From positions 155,204 to 219,203 of the forward strand of contig CAMYIZ010000030.1 of assembly GCA_947258585.1 (NCBI GenBank): a stretch of 64,000 nt of DNA. The letters are read 5' to 3'. This stretch comes from an uncultured Haliea sp. (GTDB lineage Bacteria; Pseudomonadota; Gammaproteobacteria; Pseudomonadales; Halieaceae). The notes under the pieces are model-generated. The model saw nothing but the letters and a program-made list of their open reading frames with translations. It was not told where the DNA came from and made no database searches. Of the stretch, positions 48,558-57,403 are shown in pieces. Every line of letters begins with the position of its first letter. Position 1 is the stretch's first letter. Made by a program: the position numbers and the translations under genes.

Positions 48558-50402
48558 TCAGGGCGAATACCACACGGGCGAGGTATAGGCCCGCTCCTGC
48601 AGCGTGGCGGGCTTGCCCGCGGCGTCATCCTGCCCCAGGGCAATGGCATCCAGCAGTGAGTGACGCGGGGTCGGGATTTCCAGTACCCGCACATAGTAAA
48701 AGGCCGTCTGCGCCGGATCGAAGTCCGGGTCCTGCCACAGGGCCGCCAGCACCGGCTCGCCGATGCTGTTGTCCCACTGCCCGGTGGCCAGATCGACCGT
48801 CGAGCCCACCGGCGGCAGCTGCCCGTCCTCCTCCTCGCGCTCGCCGGACCAGGCCACGTTGTAGACGCGCTCATGGGTCCCGCCCGCGGTGTCGATCCAG
48901 CCCTTCACCACCTGGATCCGGTCCAGGTTGGCGCCCACCGGGTCGCGGGTGGCCTGCACCAGAATCTGTGGCGCCAGGCCCGCTTGAGCCTGTTCCGGCA
49001 GGGTGCCCCCCATGGGCACCCCCGCGGCGGCGGCAGCCCGCCAGTCGTCGACACCGTCCACCGCGATGACCGGCAGGTTCCAGCCGGCATACAGCTGTAC
49101 GCCGATACGCGGGCCCGTCGTCGCATACACTTCGCGCCGCCGCAACGCCTCGAGAATGGATTCGCGGGTGTTGTCCTCCGCCCACACCGCCGCCAGTCCG
49201 GACGCCGACATGGCCCAGCCGGTGGGACCCTCGCCCTCGTCCCAGCGGTTGTTCTTGTTCTCGGGAATGGAGTCGGTAGCCAGCTTGCCGTGAAAATTGC
49301 CCTCTTCCGCCGAGGGCAGCGAGGTGTGGGAATCGGTGGAGCCGATAAAGCCCAGGCGGTAGGGGTTGACGCCCAGCGCGGCCTCCAGGCCCAGTCCGCG
49401 CAGGAGCGCGGGGCGCAGGTAATCACCCGCCTTCGGCAGGTATTCGCTGGCGCCCTGCTGGATGTAAAAGGGGTAGGTCTCGAAGTCGGCGAAGGGGTCG
49501 GCGGGGGACAGGGCCGGGTGGGTCTCGGAATCGCCCTTGATCTGGGTGATCTCCGCGACCGGTTCCCAGAAGCTCCGCACCTCCGCCCACTCCCTGCCTA
49601 CCGGCTCGCCGCGCAGGGTCTGCTCATCGAACATGAAGCCCTTGGAGATATTGGAGTTGTGCGGGATGGCGATGAAATCATCCCCGGTGGCGGCGGAAGT
49701 CTCGGCCAGCCACTGCCACAGGTCCTCCGGGTAGGGGCTGTCATCCAGCCCGAAGGGCTGGTACTGCTGTGCGCTGTTGGCATTGCCGTCGGTGATCACG
49801 ACGCGATGCAGATTGGCGCCACCGGGGATGGAGCTCCACTCCCAGCCGATCATTGCGGTAAAGCGACCGGGATCGTTGTAGCGTTCGGCGGCGTCGGTAA
49901 TCTGGCGCCAGGTGTCGGCTTCGACCTCGGGTAGCGGCGGGATCATGCTGGAGCCCAGGGTTTCGGCGGCCGCCGCCCGGGGGTCGGCATCCGCCTCCGG
50001 CAGCACCGAGATAAACAGCTCGCTGCCGCGCCCGGCATCCACCCGCCGGCGCAGCAGCCAGCCGACAAAGCCCGCTTTCATCTTGTCGACCACCCCGGTG
50101 TCCACATCCTCTGCACCGCTGAAGTACAGGTGCCTGATAACACCCAGGTACTCCGCGTGATCCGAGACCACCAGGAAATCCAGCGGCGTCTCTATCTGCA
50201 CCCGGGCCCGGTGATAGGGATGAATGACCGGCAGTCCCTGGGCATAGCGGTAGGCCGTGTCGGGGTCCGCCAGCAGGTTGTTGTTGGCGAAGGCATCCGA
50301 GGAGAACGTGGTATGCAGGTGGGTGTCGCCCCACAGCAGCTGTTTTTCCCCGGCCACGGAAGCCAGGGGCAGAAGCATTACCAGCAGGAGCCAAAGTCTC
50401 AT
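48558..50402 (-). CDS. Exported DUF3604 protein (PHP-like metallohydrolase)
   Basis: 614 residues from ATG 50402: signal peptide MRLWLLLVMLLPLASVAG then EKQLLWGDTHLHTTFSSDAF, the DxHxHT metal motif of DUF3604/PHP-like proteins. Further likely metal ligands: FLVVSDHAEYLG, FIAIPHNSNISKGFMF, IGSTDSHTSLPSAEEG. Members occur in marine bacteria and are described as unknown metallohydrolases. It is convergent with the patatin gene (33 bp apart). Frames extend upstream to 50564 without similarity. Confidence 0.85.
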   Translation of the reverse strand: MRLWLLLVMLLPLASVAGEKQLLWGDTHLHTTFSSDAFANNNLLADPDTAYRYAQGLPVIHPYHRARVQIETPLDFLVVSDHAEYLGVIRHLYFSGAEDVDTGVVDKMKAGFVGWLLRRRVDAGRGSELFISVLPEADADPRAAAAETLGSSMIPPLPEVEADTWRQITDAAERYNDPGRFTAMIGWEWSSIPGGANLHRVVITDGNANSAQQYQPFGLDDSPYPEDLWQWLAETSAATGDDFIAIPHNSNISKGFMFDEQTLRGEPVGREWAEVRSFWEPVAEITQIKGDSETHPALSPADPFADFETYPFYIQQGASEYLPKAGDYLRPALLRGLGLEAALGVNPYRLGFIGSTDSHTSLPSAEEGNFHGKLATDSIPENKNNRWDEGEGPTGWAMSASGLAAVWAEDNTRESILEALRRREVYATTGPRIGVQLYAGWNLPVIAVDGVDDWRAAAAAGVPMGGTLPEQAQAGLAPQILVQATRDPVGANLDRIQVVKGWIDTAGGTHERVYNVAWSGEREEEDGQLPPVGSTVDLATGQWDNSIGEPVLAALWQDPDFDPAQTAFYYVRVLEIPTPRHSLLDAIALGQDDAAGKPATLQERAYTSPVWYSP

Positions 50403-50551
50403 CGCGTTTTCCCTGTTGTTATCGGATGCAGAAGTGGGCCAGGTGTCGCATTGTTGTACTGCGGGGCGTGCAACAATGCGAGACATGACCCCACATATTG
50501 CCCGACCCGGGATTAGATGCAAGACTCGGGTAAAGATATAAGGGCGACAGC

Positions 50552-52009
50552 ATGCCAGATCCATCCCGACTGCGAGTCGCCGTTATCGGCGCGGGGCCCG
50601 CGGGTATCGCCAGTGGCCGCGAGCTGCTGCGCTAGGGCTTTCAGCACATTACGATTTTCGACGCCCTGGACGCGCCCGGCGGCACCTGGCGCCTGCACTC
50701 CTACCCCGGCCTGGCCTGCGACGTCTGGGCGCACTCCTACTCGTTCTCCTACGCCCCCAATCCGGACTGGAGCGCCAGCTTTGTCGAGCAGCCGGAAATA
50801 CAGGCGTACCTGGCACGCTGCGCCACCGAGTTCGGGCTGGACCCCCACCTCCGACTCAACACCCGCATCATCAGCGCGAGGTTCCTGGCCGAGGGAGGCT
50901 GGCAACTGACCACCGCAAACGGCGAGACACTGGATTACGATGTGGTCATCAATGCCATGGGCAATCAGCACACGCCGCTGTTTCCCGATGTGCCGGGGAT
51001 GGACCTGTTCCGGGGCGACAGCTGGCACGGCACTCGCTGGAATCACGCAGTGGAACTGGCGGGCAAGCGTATCGCCATCGTCGGCTCGGCGGCCAGTGCG
51101 GTGCAGATCGTGCCCGAAGTCGCCAAAGTGGCCGGACAGCTGACCGTGCTGCAACGCTCCGCCAACTGGATCATGCCCCGGGGCAAGAAACCCTATTCCG
51201 CCTGGCAGCAACACCTCGCCCGGCGGTTTCCCGTCCTGATCACGCTGTTGCGGAAATGGCAGAATGCGCTGATGGGCCAGGTGGAATACGCGGTGACCCT
51301 GGGCCACAAGCGCATGGACCAGTTTGAAAACGTGGTGCGAAAGTTCATTGCCCGCAGCATCGACGATCCCGAGCTGCGCCGGCAGCTGACCCCGGACAGC
51401 CGCTATGGCTGCAAGCGGGGCCTGGTGTCCGACGATTTCTACCCGGCCCTGAACCGGGACAATGTGGAGCTGGTCGCCGCCGGGTTGCGGGAAGTCACCC
51501 CGACGGGGCTGATCACCACGGACGGCCGCGAGATCGACGTCGACATCATCATTTACTGCACCGGCTATCGGATCCTGGACTTCGACCGTATCGAGGTTAC
51601 CGGCAGCGAGGGCAGCCAACTGGCCGAGGTGATGGCCGACAATCCGCGCGCCCACAAGGGCATCTCCGTCCCGGGGTTTCCCAACTACTTCTTCGCCGTG
51701 GGCCCCAATGGCCTGGTACTGAACGTGTCCTATTTCAAGACCGCGGAGCAGAGCGTGGCCACCATCGTCAGGCTGCTGGGCGAAATGTGCGCCGCCGGCG
51801 CCACGCGAATGGAGGTACGCGGCGACGTATTTGCCGACTACAACGACTGGATGGCCGGCCGGTTTCCCCGGTTTTCCTGGGGCGCCAGCGACTGCCACAG
51901 CTACTACCGCAACGCCTCCGGCCACGCGCCGTTCCTGTTTCCAGGTAATTTCCGGGAATTCTGTCAATTACAGGATTCCTGCGGGTTGCACGAGTACAAT
52001 CTCGCCTGA
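50552..52009 (+). pseudogene. Baeyer-Villiger-type FAD monooxygenase with an in-frame TAG
   Basis: A 486-codon reading from ATG 50552 gives a flavoprotein monooxygenase: FAD loop VAVIGAGPAGIASG, the BVMO signature FRGDSWHGTRWN (FxGxxxHxxxW), the NADPH loop IAIVGSAASAVQIVP, and ATGs later in the frame (MVINAMGNQHT). Codon 28 is TAG (50633-50635, after RELLR), with the correct protein continuing (GFQHITIFDALDAPGGTWRL). No frameshift is present. Initiation at 50942 would lack the FAD loop. Because RF1 is intact, the stop most likely inactivates the gene. A sequencing error would have the same appearance. Confidence 0.85.
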
Positions 52010-52034
52010 TACCGACCCGCAATCAGGACCCACC

Positions 52035-52778
52035 ATGGCCAAGCAAAAATACTACGTCGTCTGGACCGGCAAGACGCCAGGCATCTATACCAGCTGGCCG
52101 GAGGCCGAGCGCCTGGTCAAGGGCTTCCCGGATGCCCGCTACAAGTCCTACCCGACCCTCGCGGAGGCGGAAAGCGCCTACGGCAGGGGCGCCCCGGCGC
52201 GGCCCGCCGCGCGCAAGAAAACCGTCGCCCGACCCGCCAGGGTTGCCAGCGCCGGCCCCGAGGCCGCGGTCAACATCTACTGTGATGGCGCCTGTGACCC
52301 CAACCCCGGGCGGGCCGGCACCGGTATCGCCGTGTACCGGGACGGAGCGCTGGCCGAACTCTGGTACGGCCTCTACGATCCCGCGGGCACCAACAACAGC
52401 GCCGAGCTGCTGGGCCTGCTGCACGCGCTGGAATTCGCCAAAGCCGCCATTGCCAAGGGGCAGACCGTTGCCGTGCACTGCGACTCGAAGTACGCGATCG
52501 ACTGCGTCACCAAGTGGGCCTTCGGCTGGAAGGCCCGGAACTGGACCCGCAAGGGCGGCGAGATCATGAACCTGGAACTCATCCAGCGGGCGCACGCCCT
52601 CTATGTGGAGATTGCCAACGACGTGCAGGTCCTGCACGTCCGCGGCCATGCGGGCATCGAGGGCAATGAACTCGCCGACCGCATGTCGATGCTCGCGGTG
52701 GCCGAGAAAGCGCGCGAACTGCTGCCCTACACCGGCGCACTGGCGCCGGCGGAACTGCTGGCCATGCGCAGCGGCTGA
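52035..52778 (+). CDS. rnhA: Ribonuclease HI with N-terminal viroplasmin domain
   Basis: RNase H that degrades RNA in RNA-DNA hybrids. 247 residues from ATG 52035 (AGGACC upstream). The N-terminal ~50 residues form a caulimovirus viroplasmin-type hybrid-binding domain (KYYVVWTGKTPGIYTSWPEA), a basic Ala/Pro/Arg linker follows, and the RNase H fold shows the acidic residues DGACDPNPGR, NNSAELLGLLHAL, CDSKYAIDC and EGNELADRM. A longer frame to 51831 runs into the monooxygenase and is ignored. The same architecture is seen in eukaryotic RNase H1 and many bacteria. Confidence 0.93.
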   Translation: MAKQKYYVVWTGKTPGIYTSWPEAERLVKGFPDARYKSYPTLAEAESAYGRGAPARPAARKKTVARPARVASAGPEAAVNIYCDGACDPNPGRAGTGIAVYRDGALAELWYGLYDPAGTNNSAELLGLLHALEFAKAAIAKGQTVAVHCDSKYAIDCVTKWAFGWKARNWTRKGGEIMNLELIQRAHALYVEIANDVQVLHVRGHAGIEGNELADRMSMLAVAEKARELLPYTGALAPAELLAMRSG

Positions 52779-52783
52779 GCCGC

Positions 52784-53980
52784 CTATCGCCCCAGCAGCC
52801 GCACCGGCATCTGCTTGAAACCGTGGATGCTGTTGGAGCGGATATAGACCGGTTCCCCGGTGCGCTCGATACCGGCGAAGGCGCGAAAGAACTCCTCGAA
52901 GAATATCCGCGCCTCCATGCGCGCCAGGTTGGCGCCCAGGCACAGGTGGATACCGTGGCCGAAGGCCAGGTGGGGATTGGGGTCGCGGGTGATATCGAAG
53001 CGCAGGGGCCGGGGAAACACCTCGGCATCGAAGTTGCCCGAGCTGTACAGCATCACCACCCGCTCCCCCGCGGCTATTTTCTGCCCGCGGATTTCAGTAT
53101 CGCAGGTCGCCGTGCGGCGGAAGTAGTGCAGCGGGCAGGTCCAGCGCAGCATCTCCTCCACCGCCAGCGGCAGCCCGCCGGGGTCCGCTGCCAGCGCCCG
53201 GTACAGGTCCGGCTGGTGCAGCAACTGGTCCATGCCCGAACTGATCAGGCCGCGGGTGGTTTCATTCCCCGCCACCGCCAGCTGCACGAACAGGGAGGCG
53301 AACTCCATCTCCGACACCCGGTGGCCGTCGATCTCCTGGTTCACCAGCAGTGACACCAGGTCCTCGCCATCACCGTCCCGGCGCTCGCTGGCCAGGCTGT
53401 AGCCGTAGCTGCCCATCTCCATGGAGGCCTGGGTCACCGCTTCCGGGCTGCCACCCAGGTCCGGGTCAGAACCCGAGGTTTGCAGGTCCGACCAGCGACG
53501 GATCTGCGCCCACATGGATTGCGGGATATCCAGCAGCGAACAGATGACCGCCGTGGGCAGGTCCCCCGCCAGGTCGTCGACAAAGTTGATCTCTTCACCC
53601 GTCCGCGCCTGCGCCATTATCCCGCGGGCAATGGCCTGCACTTTGGGCTCCAGCTCCGCGAGGCGCCGGGAAGTAAAGCGGCTGATCACCGCGCGGCGGA
53701 TGGGCCCGTGGTTGGGCGGGTCCATGCCCAGCAGCTGGTTCTGCACCATGGCCAGGATATCCGGCGGCATGTCGTCGACCATGACAAAGCCCTGCTGGGC
53801 GGAGAAGGTCTTGAAATCCCGGGATACCGCGACGATATCCGCGTGCCTGCTCAGGACCCAGTAGCCACCGCCAGCGGGGTGGGGATGCCAGTACACCGGT
53901 GCGTGCTCACGCAGCCAGGCAAACTGCTCATGCGGGATGCCCGCGGTGTAGCTGTCCGGGCTGTAGACGTCGATGTCCAC
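52784..53980 (-). CDS. Cytochrome P450
   Basis: 398-residue bacterial (class I type) P450 oxygenase. Haem-binding Cys347 in AFGHGIHLCLGANLAR, I-helix LAVAGNETTRGLIS, and the ExxR of the K helix (VEEMLRWTCPL). Class I P450s need a ferredoxin and reductase, which are not adjacent. It is the third gene of a minus-strand operon with the cupin (2 bp apart) and an unknown protein. Many relatives oxidise terpenoids or aromatics; the substrate is unknown. Confidence 0.92.
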   Translation of the reverse strand: MDIDVYSPDSYTAGIPHEQFAWLREHAPVYWHPHPAGGGYWVLSRHADIVAVSRDFKTFSAQQGFVMVDDMPPDILAMVQNQLLGMDPPNHGPIRRAVISRFTSRRLAELEPKVQAIARGIMAQARTGEEINFVDDLAGDLPTAVICSLLDIPQSMWAQIRRWSDLQTSGSDPDLGGSPEAVTQASMEMGSYGYSLASERRDGDGEDLVSLLVNQEIDGHRVSEMEFASLFVQLAVAGNETTRGLISSGMDQLLHQPDLYRALAADPGGLPLAVEEMLRWTCPLHYFRRTATCDTEIRGQKIAAGERVVMLYSSGNFDAEVFPRPLRFDITRDPNPHLAFGHGIHLCLGANLARMEARIFFEEFFRAFAGIERTGEPVYIRSNSIHGFKQMPVRLLGR

Positions 53981-53982
53981 GC

Positions 53983-54435
53983 TCAGCCCACCAGCACCTG
54001 CGGCCGCGGCAGGCCCTGCTGCTCACACATGGCCAGGTAGAACTGCAGGGTCAGGGGGCCATCAACCACGGACGTGATATTGCCCCCGGCGTCCAGGTTG
54101 ATATTGGAGCCGGTCATGTGGAACCACACCCGGGTATTGTCCTCGATACACTGCAGCGTGTGCTCGGAGCCCGCCGGTTCGTAGAGGAAGGAGCCGGCCC
54201 GGTTCACGTAGTCGTATTCCTTGTACTTCCAGGCGCCGGAGGTGGTGAAGCCGTACACCGGCCCGGTGTGCCGGTGGGTTTCCACCTCGTAGCCCGCCTG
54301 GAAAATATTCTCGATCACCCAGATCCCTTCATCGGGCTTGACCTGCAGGACCTTCAGCAGGCTGCCGTCGCCGATGTCCACAAACGGCAGCTCGTTCTCC
54401 CCGATATGTATTGCCAATGCGCTGTGCACGTTCAC
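53983..54435 (-). CDS. Cupin-domain protein (2,4'-dihydroxyacetophenone dioxygenase-like)
   Basis: Single-cupin protein of 150 residues from the GTG at 54435, which has AGGAG 9 bp upstream; a second GTG at 54465 overlaps the previous stop and would add 10 residues. Cupin motif 1 is GYEVETHRHTGPVYGFTTSG, and motif 2 is GSFLYEPAGSEHTL, giving His/His/.../His metal ligands. It resembles the cupins related to 2,4'-dihydroxyacetophenone dioxygenase. The neighbouring P450 suggests a catabolic or tailoring step. Metal and substrate are not known. Confidence 0.75.
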   Translation of the reverse strand: MNVHSALAIHIGENELPFVDIGDGSLLKVLQVKPDEGIWVIENIFQAGYEVETHRHTGPVYGFTTSGAWKYKEYDYVNRAGSFLYEPAGSEHTLQCIEDNTRVWFHMTGSNINLDAGGNITSVVDGPLTLQFYLAMCEQQGLPRPQVLVG

Positions 54436-54461
54436 TTGCTGGTGCTCCTGTCGATTGTTGA

Positions 54462-55556
54462 TCACGCCACGTCGTAGCGGTCGAAGTTGCCAAAGAAACA
54501 GTACTCGAACAGTCCGTAACCCACTTCCCCGGAACTGAGCTCAAAGCGGGCGGCATTGTCCACCAGCCCGAACATGCGTTCCCTGTCCTGCTCCATATCC
54601 AGGCTGAAGTGTTCCACCACTTCACTGCCCTTGTACATCCCGTGCTTCCAGTCCGGCTCCAGCCCGTAGCCGGTGCCGACCATCACCCAGACATGGGTCA
54701 GCGGCGTCACCGCCACCTCCAGCGGGCCGCCGGGGGCCTGCGGGAAGCGAATCACCGAGCGATCGATAAAGGACTGGTAGGGCTTGGCCACCACCAGGTG
54801 GTGATCGTGCTCCGGCCGCCCCAGCCACTCGGTGCCGCGCGCGGGATCTTTCCACACCCGCATCGCATCCTCCAGCACACGCTGGCCGTCGTTGTGCTCG
54901 TTGACAATATAGAGAATCGAAAAGTCATCGAACTGCATCGGCGCGTAGTTCCACATGCCCTCCATGATCGGGGTGCCGGCGTGGACCCCGGGCGGTTCGA
55001 ACTCGCCCACGGGGCGGATACCCCAGGAGCGGTCGCGGCTGCCCTTCCAGCGGTCCGGCGTCACCGCGAAGGTTTCGTCGCCGATCCGCAGTTCCCCGCT
55101 CCAGCAGCCGGTCTGGGCGAAGCGCATGCTGTCGAACAGCACCCGGCCATGCTTGCGGATGTAGTGGCGCGGCTCCTGGTAAGCGGGGATCGCCCCCTCC
55201 CAGGTGACATCCATGGCCAGCGGCTGCCCGGGGCGCTCGTCGACAATGAAGCGCAGCTTTTCCAGCCCCTTGATCACCTCGATGCGAATCGGGCCGACCG
55301 AGGTATCCATGCGGTCGTGGCCCAGCTCCCGGGAGCCGCGCACCACGTGGTGCTGGTTGCCGCGCCGCACCACCACGAAGGCGTCCTGCACGTCCAGGGT
55401 GGGGTACTGGCCCATGCCCATGACCATGAACAGGTCGTCGCTGGAGGCGTGCAGGTTGAAGTAGTAGCGATCGTAGAAGTTGCGATCCGAGGTGCCGACG
55501 AAGCGCATCAGGTCGGCGATCTGGTGCAGGGGATAATCGTCCATTTGTGATAGCAT
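54462..55556 (-). CDS. Unknown protein, first gene of the P450 operon
   Basis: 364 residues from ATG 55556 (GGAG 7 bp upstream). No signal peptide. The sequence is rich in aromatic and His residues: NFYDRYYFNLHASSDDLFMV, NQHHVVRGSRELGHDRMD, RPVGEFEPPGVHAG, FDDFSILYIVNEHNDG and VSF-like strands at the C-terminus. The pattern suggests two lipocalin-like beta domains, as in hydroxyneurosporene synthase/CrtC-like proteins, but this is guesswork. The frame is open to 55640, and ATG 55544 is an alternative. Its gene precedes the cupin with an overlap, and a perfect palindrome lies in front of it. Confidence 0.6.
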   Translation of the reverse strand: MLSQMDDYPLHQIADLMRFVGTSDRNFYDRYYFNLHASSDDLFMVMGMGQYPTLDVQDAFVVVRRGNQHHVVRGSRELGHDRMDTSVGPIRIEVIKGLEKLRFIVDERPGQPLAMDVTWEGAIPAYQEPRHYIRKHGRVLFDSMRFAQTGCWSGELRIGDETFAVTPDRWKGSRDRSWGIRPVGEFEPPGVHAGTPIMEGMWNYAPMQFDDFSILYIVNEHNDGQRVLEDAMRVWKDPARGTEWLGRPEHDHHLVVAKPYQSFIDRSVIRFPQAPGGPLEVAVTPLTHVWVMVGTGYGLEPDWKHGMYKGSEVVEHFSLDMEQDRERMFGLVDNAARFELSSGEVGYGLFEYCFFGNFDRYDVA

Positions 55557-55569
55557 GGCAGGCTCCAGA

Positions 55570-55583
55570 CTAATGGTTATTAG
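55570..55583. promoter_or_regulatory. Perfect palindrome upstream of the P450 operon
   Basis: CTAAT-GGTT-ATTAG, 5-bp arms with a 4-bp loop, 14 bp before the ATG of the 55556 gene, in the gap shared with the MipA gene. It is placed like a repressor operator (TetR/MarR type sites look similar). Which regulator would use it is unknown; none is nearby. Confidence 0.5.
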
Positions 55584-55734
55584 CCTAGGATACCCTACCT
55601 CGTGCCAATGCGACACAATGGCAGCAGTATTTGCCGGCAACTAACCCGGGGGAGTCCACTATGGCAAACGCTGCGGTACAGTACGCTCCGCATGGCTATA
55701 TCATTGGAACCCCAGCGCCGACCCAGGAGCCCAC

Positions 55735-56598
55735 ATGCCGCCGTCCTCTCTCCTTCGCCTGCTGCCCGCGATGCTGCTCGCCACCAGCGTGCGCGCCGAG
55801 CCGCCCCTTGAGGAGCTGCCGCTGTGGGAGCTGGGGGTAGGTGCCGGTGCGCTCTACACCCCGGACTACCCCTCGTCCGCCGAGCACCACACCCGCGCCA
55901 TTGCCCTGCCCTATGTGGTCTACCGCGGCGATGTGCTGCGGGTGGGCGACGGCCAGGCAGCCCGGGCGGTGGCGGCGGAAAGCTCGCGCTTCGAGCTGTC
56001 GATGTCCTTCGACGCAGCCTTCGACGCGCGCAGCGACCGCAACGAGCGCCGCGAAGGCATGCCGGATCTGGACTTCCTGTTCGAGGTCGGACCGCAGCTG
56101 CGCCTGAAGCTGGGGCGCTACGAATTCAATAACAACGGCTATGGCGAGCTCGACCTGGCGCTGCAGGCCCGCGCGGTCTTCTCCACCGACTTCAAGGGCA
56201 TCGACCACCAGGGCTTTGTGGCGGAACCCATGCTGCGCTACCGGCACTGGGGCCTGCTCTGGCCCCAGCTGGAGACCAACGTGTCCCTGCGCCCGATCTG
56301 GGCCGACCGCCAGTTGCATGACTTTTTCTATACCGTCGCGCCCGAGTTCGCCACCCCGGAGCGCCCCGCCTACGACGCCAGCGAGGGCTACTTCGGCACC
56401 CAGCTGAGCCTGTTCGCCCGCTGGAACGTCACCGACCGCTTCCAGGTCTTCGGCGGCACCCAGCTTATCAGTCATCAGGGCGCCGCCAACCGCGACAGCC
56501 CGCTGTTCGAGAGGGACTACACAGTGAACTTCGGCGGCGGTTTCCTCTGGTCCCTGGTCGACAGCAAGCGCACGGTGCTGCGGCCCCGGGGCCGGTAG
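55735..56598 (+). CDS. MipA/OmpV-family outer-membrane protein
   Basis: 287-residue beta-barrel protein of the MipA/OmpV family. Signal peptide LLRLLPAMLLATSVRAE, then alternating beta strands (LGVGAGALYTPDYPSSAEHH, FELSMSFDAAFDARSD, FAVEP-type ends) closing with the usual C-terminal strand region. AGGAG precedes the ATG. MipA in E. coli links a lytic transglycosylase to PBP1B, but most family members are unstudied. The GDPD gene starts 7 bp after it, suggesting one unit. Confidence 0.8.
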   Translation: MPPSSLLRLLPAMLLATSVRAEPPLEELPLWELGVGAGALYTPDYPSSAEHHTRAIALPYVVYRGDVLRVGDGQAARAVAAESSRFELSMSFDAAFDARSDRNERREGMPDLDFLFEVGPQLRLKLGRYEFNNNGYGELDLALQARAVFSTDFKGIDHQGFVAEPMLRYRHWGLLWPQLETNVSLRPIWADRQLHDFFYTVAPEFATPERPAYDASEGYFGTQLSLFARWNVTDRFQVFGGTQLISHQGAANRDSPLFERDYTVNFGGGFLWSLVDSKRTVLRPRGR

Positions 56599-56605
56599 CC
56601 GGGCC

Positions 56606-57391
56606 ATGCCCAACCTGTCGGCGATCGCCAACCACCTCGCCAATCGGGCCTGGGCCCTGGCGCCCGGCTCCCGCAGCAGCCTCCGCGGCCGGGACATACG
56701 CCTGGTCGCCCACCGCGGCGCCCACGGGCCGGGGGCCGCCACTGAGAACACCCTCGCTGCCTTCCAGCTCTGCGCGGACATCGGCGCCTGGGCGGTGGAA
56801 ACCGACATTCACCTGACCCGGGACGGCGAGCCGGTCATTCATCACGATCCCGCCTGTGGGCGCCTGTTCAAGCGACCGGACCTGGTCATCGCCGACACCG
56901 ACTTCGCCGCCCTGCGCGAGGCCATTCCCGACATCCCGCACCTGGGGGAAGTGATCGAACGCTTTGCCGGCAAGCTGCACCTGATGCTGGAGGTGAAGGA
57001 GTCCTGGCGCCTGCGCCCGGAGTACCCATTGCGGGTTGCCGCTGCACTGCAGGGGCTGGAGCCGGTGCGGGATTACCACCTGCTGGCGCTGGAACCCGAC
57101 CACCTCGAGGGCTTCCACGGGATTCCGAAATCGGCCTTCGTCGATGTCGCCTGGATGAATGCCGGCGCCATCATCCGCCAGAACCTGGCCCTGGGCCACG
57201 GCGGCGTCGCCGCCTCCTTCGCCCTGCTGGGCAGCCGGCGCCTGCGGCAGCTGCGCGCGGCGGGGCGCACGATCGGCACCGGCTTCGTGGAAAATGCCGG
57301 GGCCCTGCGCAGGGAAGCCCAGCGCGGTGCCGACTGGATTTTCACCGACCGGATTCTGGCGCTGCAGGCGCTGGTGAACCGCGAGCGCTGA
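56606..57391 (+). CDS. Glycerophosphodiester phosphodiesterase
   Basis: 261-residue GDPD-fold enzyme, cleaving glycerophosphodiesters to glycerol-3-phosphate and an alcohol. Active-site pattern: RLVAHRGAHGPGAATENTL (catalytic His-Arg), then ETDIHLTRDGEPVIHHDP with the metal-binding Glu/Asp and second His. No clear signal peptide, so it is probably cytosolic (UgpQ-like). Lies between the MipA and YfcC genes with 7-12 bp gaps. A glycerophosphodiester transporter is not seen. Confidence 0.88.
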   Translation: MPNLSAIANHLANRAWALAPGSRSSLRGRDIRLVAHRGAHGPGAATENTLAAFQLCADIGAWAVETDIHLTRDGEPVIHHDPACGRLFKRPDLVIADTDFAALREAIPDIPHLGEVIERFAGKLHLMLEVKESWRLRPEYPLRVAAALQGLEPVRDYHLLALEPDHLEGFHGIPKSAFVDVAWMNAGAIIRQNLALGHGGVAASFALLGSRRLRQLRAAGRTIGTGFVENAGALRREAQRGADWIFTDRILALQALVNRER

Positions 57392-57403
57392 GGAGGCGCG
57401 CCA

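Noticed and set aside
50633..50635. Programmed readthrough or pyrrolysine decoding of the TAG in the monooxygenase
   Set aside because: No Pyl genes or stop-readthrough signal seen, and RF1 is intact; a nonsense mutation or read error is simpler.
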